This document shows, one piece after another, positions 18,626-26,936 of a stretch of DNA of 64,000 nucleotides (position 1 is its first letter; each line of letters opens with the position of its first letter). Location: assembly GCF_001433855.1 (NCBI RefSeq), contig NZ_AZCP01000001.1, positions 437,187-501,186 of the forward strand, in the 5' to 3' direction. A model generated the notes under the pieces. That model saw nothing but the letters and a program-made list of their open reading frames with translations, had not been told where the DNA came from and made no database searches. The stretch comes from Levilactobacillus brevis ATCC 14869 = DSM 20054 (GTDB taxonomy: Bacteria > Bacillota > Bacilli > Lactobacillales > Lactobacillaceae). A program made the translations under genes and the position numbers.

Positions 18626-19753
18626 ATGTCCAAGAAATTAACGCCATTGATCCTATTACTTGCTATGAATCTGCGCTTAGCGGTCACCGCAATTCCCCCC
18701 TTATTCGGCATTATTCAACAGCACCTTCACATAACCAATACGACTACTGCTCTATTAGTTACACTACCATTAATCTGTTTTGCAATTGGTGCCCTAGCAG
18801 CGCCCAGATTAATTCACCAACTAGGCATCGGACCATTATTATTGCTCACCACTGGCATTCTCGTAATCGCCAACATTGGTCGACCAATCAACAGGTTGAC
18901 TCTAATTGGTGGAACCATCCTGATTGGCGGGGCCATTGCCCTATTGAATATCCTAATCCCCACACTGATTGCAGCCACCACGCCATCCCGCGTCACCCAA
19001 ATGACCAGTTATTATTCCCTGACTATGAATCTTATTGCCGCTATCGGTACCGCTATTATCTTACCGTTAGCCACTGTTTGGGGCTGGACAACTGCCATGC
19101 AATTGCTTGGACTACCGGCTGGCTTTGCATTATTGGCCAGTGTTTTTTATCGTCACGCACTGCCCACCCAATCGCGTGTTACCTCCACAACTAACGTGCA
19201 CTGGAAACTCGATCGCTCAACCACCTTGCTAGCCTTATTTATGGGTTGCCAATCTCTTATTTTTTATACACTAACAACTTGGTTACCGACCATTTATCAA
19301 GCCTTTGGGGCCAGTGTCGCTGAGGCAGGTACCTTATTATCAGTCTTTCAGCTTGTCGGTATCCCTGCCGCGCTCGTTCTCACCTACCGCTGGCACTTCC
19401 AACGATTACTTCCGCTTATTTTACTGGGGTACCTGGTTGGCTTGACCTGTCTACTTTGGCGCGGTTGGGGACACTGGCTCTCAGCAATTATTCTGGGATT
19501 CACATGCTCATTGGTTTTCACGCTCGCCCTTAATCTCATCGCCACCAGCAGTCGCCGGGTCACAGTAGTCGCCCAGCGATCCGCTATTGCCCAATCCTGT
19601 GGATACTTATTAGCGGCTGTTGGGCCACTTCTACTAGGTCAACTTAATCACATTTTTGCTAGTTGGCAACCCGGACTTTTCCTCATTGGTGGGTTAATGA
19701 TCTTAACCGTTAGTATTGGTTACGCCTTAGTCACGACTACGCATCAACAATAA
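18626..19753 (+). CDS. MFS transporter, CynX/NimT (cyanate permease-like) family
   Basis: Integral membrane protein of 375 residues with about 12 predicted segments. It starts LTPLILLLAMNLRLAVTAIPPL, the pattern of the CynX/NimT branch (LR at the first helix, TxxPPL at its end). Transported substrate unknown; relatives carry cyanate or 2-nitroimidazole-like compounds, but this is family-level only. The ribosome binding site is buried in a hairpin, so its expression is probably conditional. Another long frame inside it is a shadow. Confidence 0.78.
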   Translation: MSKKLTPLILLLAMNLRLAVTAIPPLFGIIQQHLHITNTTTALLVTLPLICFAIGALAAPRLIHQLGIGPLLLLTTGILVIANIGRPINRLTLIGGTILIGGAIALLNILIPTLIAATTPSRVTQMTSYYSLTMNLIAAIGTAIILPLATVWGWTTAMQLLGLPAGFALLASVFYRHALPTQSRVTSTTNVHWKLDRSTTLLALFMGCQSLIFYTLTTWLPTIYQAFGASVAEAGTLLSVFQLVGIPAALVLTYRWHFQRLLPLILLGYLVGLTCLLWRGWGHWLSAIILGFTCSLVFTLALNLIATSSRRVTVVAQRSAIAQSCGYLLAAVGPLLLGQLNHIFASWQPGLFLIGGLMILTVSIGYALVTTTHQQ

Positions 19754-19756
19754 CTG

Positions 19757-19789
19757 ATAAAAAAGCCAACGCCATGAATCACGTTGGCC
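19757..19789 (-). terminator. Intrinsic terminator
   Basis: On the minus strand GCCAACGTG...CGTTGGC is followed by TTTTTTATC, ending transcripts that come the other way into the MFS gene tail. It lies between the convergent MFS and antiporter genes. Confidence 0.7.
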
Positions 19790-19798
19790 AATCGATTA

Positions 19799-21775
19799 TT
19801 AACTTAAAAACGCCTGTTGGTTTTGAATGTAGCCTGTTTCATCAAACACAATTTCTTGTTGGAGCTGTTGCGCCAGCGTCGCCGGTATCTGGCCCTTTTT
19901 AAAAGCAGCTTGTACTAATTCATACTGGACGTGAAAAGCTTGTAAAAATAGCTCGTACACGATATCCGAATCAGCAGGAGCTAAATTCATCTGGCGATGA
20001 CGTTCGTGATAATAACGACGCACCACATCCACGGCTGCACGATTATCCACCGTACGCTCTGCCGTCAATTGCTGCATGGCTGCGTGATAGCCGCTCTTTT
20101 CCAGTGGTCGAATTGACCGCCCCTTAGCCGTAAACTGATCAGCCCAATACTGTTGCTCCATCACTAATGGCGACGTCATAAAGGTCTCCTGCGCTGTCTG
20201 AATATCGTGGGAAACATGCCCCATATGCAGACCAAACCACAGCCGTAATCCTAGATTGCGCCACCAAATCTGATCAACCGTAAAGCGACTATAGGTCAAG
20301 AATTTTAGGTAGTCTCGCTGTTCATCCGCTGTTATTTTACCTTGAACCCGTAACGTCGTAATCTCTTGCTGCTCTGCCAAATCCGCCTGGCGGAATAAGG
20401 CTCGTTGTTGTTGCTTTTTAAAACCATGCTGTTGTTGTAATTGCTGCCGTAATGCATCAATAACAATCTGGGCTTCACTAGATGTTGTAACTTGCTGTTC
20501 TAGCTGCGTAATTGCCGCTAATTTTAGGCGCTTGCTCCAACTTGCTAGATCATCAACTTTGTCTTCTTCTGAACCAACAATCCGGGGCAAGACAACGGTC
20601 GGAACCAATAAACTTAATAAGATGACAACCGCCGCCATAAAGATCAACGATCCCCGTAAATTAATGGTGAGTGGTAGTGAAAAGGCTAATGCTAACGTTA
20701 TGGTTCCATTGGCACCGCTCAATGCCATTAACCAACTATCAAGCCACCGATGTTGGCTCGGCTTATGCATCCAAACCAAATAACGGGACCAGATTAACCG
20801 TAATCCCAATTTGATCACGTAGATAAGTCCCCCAGCCAGAACTAATTGCCACCAAGGAACCAACGTATTCTGTAAAGCTGACTGCCAAACCAAAGGCAGT
20901 GAAATGCCGAGCAACACAAAGACCAAACTCGATAACATTCCGTCAATCATTTCCCAAACATTAGCACTCACCAACTGCATCCGACTTGCAGTCAATCGCA
21001 GTTTTTCTCGTTCAACCCCTTGAATAATCCCGGCCGCCACCACGGCTAAAATTCCAGAAACACCCATGATGGTCGCTAAGTAATACAGTAAAAACGGCAT
21101 TGCCACTTCGATGGTAACCAAGATCAGTGGCGTGTCATCCCTCTGACGGATTAACCATAAGCGTACCTGTGCAATGACCAAGCCCAGGATTGCCCCAACC
21201 AATAATCCCCCTAAGAACTCTCGCCCAAAGTCAACCACTGCAGTGCCTAATGAGAATTGACCTGACAAATACGTGGCCAAGGCTAAGTCAAACGCCACAA
21301 TCCCAGAAGCATCATTAAACAGCGATTCATTTTGTAAGATAATCTGTGGAATCGTGAACTCGTCTGATGCCGGAACAATCGCACTCACTGCTGCCGCGTC
21401 GGTTGGCGTCACAATAGCGCAGAGGGCCAAGGCCAAGCTCAGTGGTAGGAACGCAAATAATTGATGTAAGATGATCCCCACGAATAACACTGTTACGATG
21501 ACCAAGACAATTGCCAGCGAAAAAATATTCACAATTCCCCGTCCAACCCAATAACGTGAGACATTTTCGGCCTCGTTATACATGAGTGGCGCAATGATGG
21601 CAAAAGTAAACACATCCGGGCTGAATTGAAAACCGTGATAGAGTGGCAGAAAAGAAAATATCAGTCCGAGGCCTATCAAGAAGAAGGGCAACGGCAACCG
21701 CTGATAATGCCGCCCCAAAACATTTCCCACAACAACGGCCACTAATAATAGCAGCACCAAAAACACAATTTTCAT
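19799..21775 (-). CDS. Na+/H+ antiporter, CPA1 (NhaP-like) family
   Basis: Cation/proton antiporter of 658 residues. About twelve membrane segments fill residues 1-400, including the ion-site stretch CAIVTPTDAAAVSAI (TDA with the conserved Asp) and NESLFNDASGIVAFDLALA (ND motif). A large hydrophilic, glutamine-rich C-terminal tail of 250 residues is likely cytosolic and partly coiled. It exports Na+ in exchange for H+ and helps pH and salt homeostasis. GGAGGAATTGG precedes the ATG. Confidence 0.9.
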   Translation of the reverse strand: MKIVFLVLLLLVAVVVGNVLGRHYQRLPLPFFLIGLGLIFSFLPLYHGFQFSPDVFTFAIIAPLMYNEAENVSRYWVGRGIVNIFSLAIVLVIVTVLFVGIILHQLFAFLPLSLALALCAIVTPTDAAAVSAIVPASDEFTIPQIILQNESLFNDASGIVAFDLALATYLSGQFSLGTAVVDFGREFLGGLLVGAILGLVIAQVRLWLIRQRDDTPLILVTIEVAMPFLLYYLATIMGVSGILAVVAAGIIQGVEREKLRLTASRMQLVSANVWEMIDGMLSSLVFVLLGISLPLVWQSALQNTLVPWWQLVLAGGLIYVIKLGLRLIWSRYLVWMHKPSQHRWLDSWLMALSGANGTITLALAFSLPLTINLRGSLIFMAAVVILLSLLVPTVVLPRIVGSEEDKVDDLASWSKRLKLAAITQLEQQVTTSSEAQIVIDALRQQLQQQHGFKKQQQRALFRQADLAEQQEITTLRVQGKITADEQRDYLKFLTYSRFTVDQIWWRNLGLRLWFGLHMGHVSHDIQTAQETFMTSPLVMEQQYWADQFTAKGRSIRPLEKSGYHAAMQQLTAERTVDNRAAVDVVRRYYHERHRQMNLAPADSDIVYELFLQAFHVQYELVQAAFKKGQIPATLAQQLQQEIVFDETGYIQNQQAFLS

Positions 21776-21796
21776 CCAATTCCTCCATTAATCAAA

Positions 21797-21848
21797 GAAA
21801 AGCAAGGCCCGTTAGTCTTCGCCACGGAGACAACGGTCCTTGCTTTTA
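21797..21848 (-). terminator. Intrinsic terminator
   Basis: Minus strand AAAAGCAAGG...CCTTGCTTTT with an inner CCGTT/AACGG pairing, followed by CTTTG. It ends the HesB-like gene transcript. Confidence 0.75.
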
Positions 21849-21850
21849 GA

Positions 21851-22204
21851 TTACACGTTATGCGACGCATCTACAATCTCAACGTTATCATCAATCATTT
21901 CATTACCCGATAATTGAATCGTTCCGTAAGTTGTATTCAACGTTAGCCGCATACGCTCATCCAATAAACTGGTTGAATACCCTTTAACGTACCACGTTCC
22001 TAAGTTCGTTGTCAGTGACGCTTCATAATCGGTCATCGGCATGTCAGCCGCAATAATGACAATTTGAAAGTCCACCTGTAAGGCAATTAAACCGTGATGC
22101 GAGTATGGCCCTACCCCATCGTTGTAACTGAGTAAAACCCGTTTATCCGGCCCAAGCTTTGGCAGCAATTTAGCTTGAACCGCAGCATCGATCTCTAATT
22201 CCAC
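21851..22204 (-). CDS. HesB/IscA-fold protein without cysteines
   Basis: Protein of 117 residues. Its pattern (acidic start, DGVGPYSHHG, a central strand-rich part, TWYVKGYSTSLLDERM, late LSGNEMIDDNVEIV) matches the 'iron-sulfur cluster biosynthesis family' proteins of lactobacilli that share the HesB/IscA fold. It contains no cysteine at all, so it cannot bind an Fe-S cluster as IscA does. GTG start at 22204 with a weak ribosome binding site. It follows the lactate oxidase gene by 32 bp on the same strand. Confidence 0.65.
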   Translation of the reverse strand: MELEIDAAVQAKLLPKLGPDKRVLLSYNDGVGPYSHHGLIALQVDFQIVIIAADMPMTDYEASLTTNLGTWYVKGYSTSLLDERMRLTLNTTYGTIQLSGNEMIDDNVEIVDASHNV

Positions 22205-22236
22205 ACCAATCGCCTGCTTTCTATTTCAGATTAGGC

Positions 22237-23340
22237 CTAATGGCGCAGTAACTTCGCCTGCTTAACGTCTTCAATGGTTTTCGTTCCCGCCAACTGCATA
22301 TCAATTAGGAGTTCGTCGTTTAAGTGATTAATCACTGAAGTCACGCCTTGAGCACCACCCAAAGCTAAACCATAAATTACTGGTCGGGCCAAGGCCACCA
22401 AATCAGCACCATTGGCTAGTGCCTTAAAGACATGTGAACCCCGGCGAACGCCACTATCAAAAATGATGGGTACCCGGTGATTAACTGCTAAGGCAATATC
22501 GTGTAACACATCAAATGATGCTGGACCACCGTTTAACTGTCGACCACCATGATTGGATACATAAATTCCGGCTGCACCAGCGCCAATCGCGGTCATGGCA
22601 TCTTCCACGGATTGGATACCCTTAACAATCACCGGCAAATGTGTATATTCTGCAATCCGCCGAACGTCATCCGCATTAATCTTCTGCGCAGCGGCCGCGT
22701 AAATTTCTTGAATTCCCTTGCCCTTACCATCGCCTTCACTGAACTTTGTCAGATTAGCCATTGGAATTGGGAATTGGAACTTATTAACGATATCGGATTC
22801 ACGATAGCCATCCACAGTCGCATCAACTGTCAGGATAATCGCCTTCACATTTGCCTTAATGGCCTCATCTAACAGACTTTCGTTGAAGTGCCAATCCTTG
22901 CTCATATATAGCTGGAAGAATTGCGGTGCTCCCTGACCTGCCGCCGCCGTATCAGCAATTGAGGTAGAAGAATACGTACTCTGCGCCATCAAAGCACCGG
23001 CTGCGGCAATTCCTTGTGCCGTTGCCATTTCACCCCGTGAATGCGCCAAACCTTGGGCAGCTGCCGGTGCCATCATAATCGGCGTTTGTAGATCTACCCC
23101 AAAAATCTGGGTCTGCGTGCTGGGATGTTCAATATTGGTCAAGGCACGGGGGATAATCTGAACATGATTAAAGGCCTCTGTGTTTTCCTTTAACGTCCAT
23201 TCATCTTCGGAACCACCACTGATATAACCAAATCCTCCAGCTGGAATAATTTGCTTGGCTCGTGCTTCCAGGGACGGTAAATTCAAAATATCTAAAGATT
23301 CTTCGCGATCACTTTGTTCATAACCATTAATCATTGTCAT
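22237..23340 (-). CDS. lox: L-lactate oxidase (FMN alpha-hydroxy-acid oxidase)
   Basis: FMN TIM-barrel enzyme of 367 residues that oxidises L-lactate with O2 to pyruvate and H2O2. Seen: GFGYISGGSEDEWTLKEN near the start, MMAPAAAQGLAHSRGE, the VIVKGI lysine strand, and SNHGGRQLNGGPAS with the catalytic His and substrate Arg. ATG at 23340 follows GAGGAG by ten bases; a longer frame starts within that site. It gives a peroxide source that the catalase at 48.9 kb could relieve. Its upstream region has a strong promoter with repeat elements. Confidence 0.85.
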   Translation of the reverse strand: MTMINGYEQSDREESLDILNLPSLEARAKQIIPAGGFGYISGGSEDEWTLKENTEAFNHVQIIPRALTNIEHPSTQTQIFGVDLQTPIMMAPAAAQGLAHSRGEMATAQGIAAAGALMAQSTYSSTSIADTAAAGQGAPQFFQLYMSKDWHFNESLLDEAIKANVKAIILTVDATVDGYRESDIVNKFQFPIPMANLTKFSEGDGKGKGIQEIYAAAAQKINADDVRRIAEYTHLPVIVKGIQSVEDAMTAIGAGAAGIYVSNHGGRQLNGGPASFDVLHDIALAVNHRVPIIFDSGVRRGSHVFKALANGADLVALARPVIYGLALGGAQGVTSVINHLNDELLIDMQLAGTKTIEDVKQAKLLRH

Positions 23341-23384
23341 CAGATCATCACTCCTCAATCATTGATGTGTTTTTTATAAGCACA

Positions 23385-23437
23385 GGTAGATAATAACACC
23401 TGGAATTATTTTGTCAACACTTACTAAAAATAAGTGT
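23385..23437 (-). promoter_or_regulatory. Lactate oxidase promoter with possible operator
   Basis: On the minus strand TTGACA and TATTAT are 16 bp apart. Immediately upstream, ACACTTA-CTAAAAA-TAAGTGT (23417-23437) is a seven-base inverted repeat overlapping the -35 box, and a second TTGACA copy lies 23 bp upstream. Aerobic or lactate-responsive control is possible; no regulator gene for it is adjacent. Confidence 0.5.
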
Positions 23438-23480
23438 CAACTTTTGACCTTTTTACCAGCTCAATTTTATCGTGCACAGC

Positions 23481-23509
23481 AAAAAGGCCACAATTACTCG
23501 TGGCCTTTG
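23481..23509 (-). terminator. Intrinsic terminator
   Basis: Minus strand AAAGGCCACGAG...TTGTGGCCTTTTTG just after the TetR stop; it ends the ABC exporter-TetR operon. Confidence 0.8.
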
Positions 23510-23511
23510 AC

Positions 23512-24150
23512 TTATTTATGAATAAGTCGAATCAGTTGTTCCGTAATTCGTTGTAAATCAGCGGTCTCGTTGGTATCACTCACTGGCATGTAGGTTGTTT
23601 GAATGCCATAGCCGACAATTTGACCGATAAACGACCGAATTAAATCGGCCGCTTGAATATCGTCACGCAATTCTCCGGTCTGGCGGAAAGTCGTAATAAT
23701 TTTATTGAAGGTCGCAAAATTACCAACCCCAACAATTTTAATGAATGACTGGCGAATTTCAGCATTAGTCATCATCTCAACGGCAAATATTTTCACAGCC
23801 TCACGATTAGCTTTAAAGAAGGCGTACCGATCTAATACGACGAAATGGACCTTTTCCGCCAATGTTTGTGGTCGTTGAATTCCCGCCACAAACTCATCCC
23901 GGTAAACCGGAAAGAAGTTGTCCATTACTGGCTGAAGAATCGCCAATAACAAATCCTGTTTCGTTTTAAAATACTTAAAAATCGTTGCTTGACTGATACC
24001 AGCACGATCAGCAACGGCTTGCGTCGAGGTGCCATCAAATCCTTGATCGGCAAAGAGTTCCAGCGCGGCTAATAGTGCAACTCGTTTGCCCCGTGGCATT
24101 TTTTGCTGGTCCAACCAGTCACGATAATTTCGAAACATATCCGTTGCCAA
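23512..24150 (-). CDS. TetR/AcrR family regulator
   Basis: Protein of 212 residues with a TetR helix-turn-helix at residues 20-65 (ALELFADQGFDGTSTQAVADRAGISQATIFKYFKTKQDLL) and a variable ligand domain. Start at TTG 24150, eight bases after AAAGGAG. It is the third gene of an operon behind an ABC exporter, and two palindromic operators flank that operon's promoter, so it is most likely an autorepressor that releases the exporter when its drug-like ligand binds. Confidence 0.85.
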   Translation of the reverse strand: MATDMFRNYRDWLDQQKMPRGKRVALLAALELFADQGFDGTSTQAVADRAGISQATIFKYFKTKQDLLLAILQPVMDNFFPVYRDEFVAGIQRPQTLAEKVHFVVLDRYAFFKANREAVKIFAVEMMTNAEIRQSFIKIVGVGNFATFNKIITTFRQTGELRDDIQAADLIRSFIGQIVGYGIQTTYMPVSDTNETADLQRITEQLIRLIHK

Positions 24151-24197
24151 GCTTGTCACTCCTTTTTAACAATCCATTCACCTATTCTACCTGACTT

Positions 24198-25376
24198 TTA
24201 AACTTTCCGGTAGCGCCGTAGTCCCACGATGTTTAAAACCGTTAGGACAATCAGAAATCCCAGTAAAACAGCAATATCACCACCGAGCTTAAAGATTGAG
24301 GTACCCCGCATAATAATCTCGTTAACGGCGTCCCCCGAGTATTTAAGCGGAATAATGTAGGAAATGTCTTTGACCCAATCAGCCATTGAATCTAAGGGAA
24401 TGATTCCGGAGAAAAAGACCTGGGGAACCACCACCAACGGGATGAACTGCATCATTTGAAATTCGGAGTTGGCAAATGTTGATAATAAAATCCCAAAAGC
24501 TAAAGCGACTAATGCCAACAAGAGGTTGATTAACACCACGCTCACCAAGCTGCCGACGACTTCAATCCCCAGCAACCAAACCGTTACCAGCACAATCAGT
24601 ACCGTTTGCAGAATAGCTAGAATACCGTAACTCAGCATATACCCAAAGACAATCGATGATCGTTTCACGGGAGTTGCCAGCAGTCGATCGAGCGTCCCTG
24701 TCGTTCGTTCTTTTAACAGCGCCATTCCCGAAATTAGGAAAACAAAGAAGAAAACGAAGAAGCCCATCAAAATTGGCAGCATTTTAGCAAAATACCCGGT
24801 ATCCTGATCACCATAAACGTAGTGGTTCGTTACCTTTGGTGCATTATTGGACTGACTGGTTTTCGGCGTCACCGCGTTCACGTGGTTGGTGGCTGACGTT
24901 GTCGGACCATTAGCTGCTTTTTGAGCTAGTGCCAGTTGTGCTTGCAGTTTTGCCACCGCCGTTGTGCTTTGCTTAAGCGCCGATTTCAATTGTGAAATAC
25001 TGGTTGCCGTTAAGGCATTTTTGAATGCCAGCTTAACAGCAGTCGTCTTACTTGAATCGGTATTGGCATAGGTCAGATCATAGTTCTTTCCAGACTTTTG
25101 AACGATAGCATCCACCGTTTCTTGGTTCAACGCGTGCTTCGCGTCTGCTTTAGTATCATAGCTCTTAACGGTAACGTGCTTCAGGCTTCCCAGTTCTTCA
25201 TTGAGCTTCGATGAGACAGAAACGGTAGCTACATTAACATCAGTGGTCGAATTGGTATTAAAGATCACGCTCATCAACAACATAATTAGGATGGGTGCCA
25301 CAAACATTAACGCCAGCGTTCGTTTATCCCGAAATAATTCTTTTAGCACCCGGTTCATAATCGCAATGGTTCTCAT
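24198..25376 (-). CDS. ABC-2 type exporter permease
   Basis: Membrane protein of 392 residues. One membrane helix near residue 25, a long extracytoplasmic part (residues 45-195), then five or six helices, including the conserved LKERTTGTLDRLLATPVKRSSI segment of ABC-2 permeases. It overlaps the ATPase stop by four bases (ATGA) and is translationally coupled. With the ATPase it should form a drug or lipid exporter. Confidence 0.85.
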   Translation of the reverse strand: MRTIAIMNRVLKELFRDKRTLALMFVAPILIMLLMSVIFNTNSTTDVNVATVSVSSKLNEELGSLKHVTVKSYDTKADAKHALNQETVDAIVQKSGKNYDLTYANTDSSKTTAVKLAFKNALTATSISQLKSALKQSTTAVAKLQAQLALAQKAANGPTTSATNHVNAVTPKTSQSNNAPKVTNHYVYGDQDTGYFAKMLPILMGFFVFFFVFLISGMALLKERTTGTLDRLLATPVKRSSIVFGYMLSYGILAILQTVLIVLVTVWLLGIEVVGSLVSVVLINLLLALVALAFGILLSTFANSEFQMMQFIPLVVVPQVFFSGIIPLDSMADWVKDISYIIPLKYSGDAVNEIIMRGTSIFKLGGDIAVLLGFLIVLTVLNIVGLRRYRKV

Positions 25377-26098
25377 GCTTCCACCCCCTCTGCCTTTAAG
25401 AAGACATCCTCAATCGTGGCAACACCGTACTGTTCTTTTAAGGCAGCCGGTCGATCAAAGGCCATCACTTTGCCATCAAGCAACAGAGCTACGCGATCAG
25501 CTAACTCGGCTTCATCCATCACGTGGGTCGTAATCAAGATACTACGTCCCACATCCCGTAGCCGTCCAAGTTCGGCCCAGATTTGTCGCCGGAGTGCTGG
25601 ATCAATCCCCACGGTTGGCTCATCTAAAATTAAGAGTTCCGGATCACCTAATAAGGCAATGGCTAATGATAAACGGCGTTTCATCCCACCGGAGTACCCG
25701 GCCACGCGTTTGTTCAGGTCTGGTGTTAAATCAACCACCTGGGCCACGTGACTGATGGCCTGGTTCATATCTGCTGTTTTAATGCCCTTCATCAGTCCAA
25801 AAAACTTTAAATTCTCTTGTGCCGTTAACGTCTCATATAAGGCATCTGTCTGGGCCATGTAACCAATTTGACCTAACAATTCTCGATTAGGCATCGTGGT
25901 CCCTAACACCGCGGCATTGCCACCACTAGCGACTTCCATCCCCAATGCGACCTTAATAACGGTTGATTTACCAGCACCGGATGGGCCAATTAGACCAACA
26001 ATTTCACCGCCGTTAACTGTCAAATTAATATCCTTTAGCACTGTTTGCTCACCAAACTGCTTAGCTAAATGACTTAATGCAATCATAGTCGTTGACAT
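25373..26098 (-). CDS. ABC transporter ATP-binding protein (drug exporter type)
   Basis: ATPase of 241 residues. Walker A GPSGAGKST near residue 40, signature YSGGMKRR, Walker B LLILDEPTVGIDP and a His-loop TTHVMDEA are all present; the DrrA/CcmA-like branch fits the ABC-2 partner. AAGGGAG precedes ATG 26098. First gene of the three-gene operon controlled by the palindromes at 26120-26207. Confidence 0.9.
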   Translation of the reverse strand: MSTTMIALSHLAKQFGEQTVLKDINLTVNGGEIVGLIGPSGAGKSTVIKVALGMEVASGGNAAVLGTTMPNRELLGQIGYMAQTDALYETLTAQENLKFFGLMKGIKTADMNQAISHVAQVVDLTPDLNKRVAGYSGGMKRRLSLAIALLGDPELLILDEPTVGIDPALRRQIWAELGRLRDVGRSILITTHVMDEAELADRVALLLDGKVMAFDRPAALKEQYGVATIEDVFLKAEGVEA

Positions 26099-26119
26099 AT
26101 GAACACTCCCTTAATTAAA

Positions 26120-26135
26120 GTGAGTAATTACTCAC
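26120..26135. promoter_or_regulatory. TetR operator, promoter-proximal copy
   Basis: Perfect 16-bp palindrome GTGAGTAATTACTCAC, downstream of the operon promoter on the minus strand and 22 bp before the ATPase start. Its half-site GTGAGTA recurs at 26188-26207. Confidence 0.75.
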
Positions 26136-26152
26136 CTAAATGATCTAAATAA

Positions 26153-26188
26153 TAGCTATTTTTAGCCTCAAGTAGGTAAAAATAGCTA
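26153..26188. repeat. 12-bp perfect inverted repeat spanning the promoter
   Basis: TAGCTATTTTTA (26153-26164) and TAAAAATAGCTA (26177-26188) are exact inverted arms around a 12-base loop. The minus-strand -35 candidate TTGAGG (26166-26171) lies in the loop and the -10 candidate TTAGAT lies 17 bp on. The structure may be a second regulator's site or a cruciform-like element. Confidence 0.6.
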
Positions 26189-26207
26189 GGTGAGTATTTA
26201 CTCACCT
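26188..26207. promoter_or_regulatory. TetR operator, upstream copy
   Basis: AGGTGAGTATTTACTCACCT has nine-base inverted arms with a two-base centre. It shares the GTGAGTA half-site with the downstream copy; the two centres are 70 bp apart and bracket the promoter, which would allow looping repression. Confidence 0.75.
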
Positions 26208-26590
26208 TTGGTGCTTCTAATATACCACGTCTCTGGCGTAAGTCAATATAAGTCCACAAAAAAATACTGCGGATTCAGATTTGATCTAATGATCCAATCT
26301 TGAATCAGCAGTATTTTACGCTAGCTAGTTCGTGATTATATAACTTGATTACAGCCAGCTTGAAACCCTCAGCCTGTGATGGGGTAAAACTCTTGCTAAC
26401 TCAAAATTTTACATAAATTGTTCACTACACTTAAAACAGCACTCTTAGTTGAGTATCGTTTCCGGCAGGAAAACAATTATCCGTATTGTTTTGAATTACC
26501 AACAGTCTCTACTATCACTATACACAACCTACTTGGTCACATAAAACTTTTCCGACCCGCAAAACTGGTTGTTCTTTCACAGGTTACTTT
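26208..26590. other. Long intergenic region with terminator
   Basis: A large hairpin at 26259-26317 (AAATACTGC-GATTCA pairing with TGAATC-GCAGTATTT) has seven T residues on the minus side, so it ends minus-strand transcripts that come through the Mor-like gene at 26591. The 270 bp in between shows no convincing reading frame and would be a long 3' untranslated segment; a lost gene or small RNA cannot be excluded. A short perfect hairpin (ACAGGTTA-CTTTC-TAACCTGT, 26579-26599) overlaps the Mor stop codon. Confidence 0.5.
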
Positions 26591-26848
26591 CTAACCTGTT
26601 TGTCGGTTGTGTTGCAAATAATTCCGCACGGTCCGTTCAGCCAAATCATACTTTTGACTCAGCTGATGGATCGAGCAACCTTGCTGGTAATCAAACTGAA
26701 CGTGTTGAACCGTAACATCATGCCGTACCAAATTCAACGGAAAGTTGGCCGTGCTCCCCCGAAAATTCATAAAAACTTTCAAAGTTGCTTCTTCACCAAT
26801 AACATCCGCTAACTCCTGATAAATAACTTGCCAATCGCTATGAGCCAT
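26591..26848 (-). CDS. Mor-like transcription regulator, copy 1
   Basis: Protein of 85 residues resembling the Mor/C transcription activators of Mu-like phages: N-terminal helical part DWQVIYQELADVIGEEATLKVFMNFRGS and a C-terminal helix-turn-helix (CSIHQLSQKYDLAERTVRNYLQ). It is plainly homologous to the proteins at 27709 and 28078. All three are on the minus strand around a secreted amidase. The target is unknown; the phage-type family suggests an acquired regulatory module. Confidence 0.7.
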   Translation of the reverse strand: MAHSDWQVIYQELADVIGEEATLKVFMNFRGSTANFPLNLVRHDVTVQHVQFDYQQGCSIHQLSQKYDLAERTVRNYLQHNRQTG

Positions 26849-26879
26849 TCACTCCACCTCATCGTTCTAAATATTTACG

Positions 26880-26921
26880 CAAAAAGGGTGTCGAGAAATC
26901 CCCCTGATTTCTCGACACCCC
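26880..26921 (-). terminator. Intrinsic terminator
   Basis: GGGTGTCGAGAAATC pairs perfectly with GATTTCTCGACACCC; the minus strand continues TTTTTTG. It ends the amidase transcript ahead of the first Mor-like gene. Confidence 0.9.
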
Positions 26922-26936
26922 CAATTATAATTAACC

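Noticed and set aside
18616-19194. 192-codon frame inside the MFS gene
   Set aside because: His/Cys/Pro-rich text typical of a shifted frame; the membrane protein in the other frame has proper helices and motifs.
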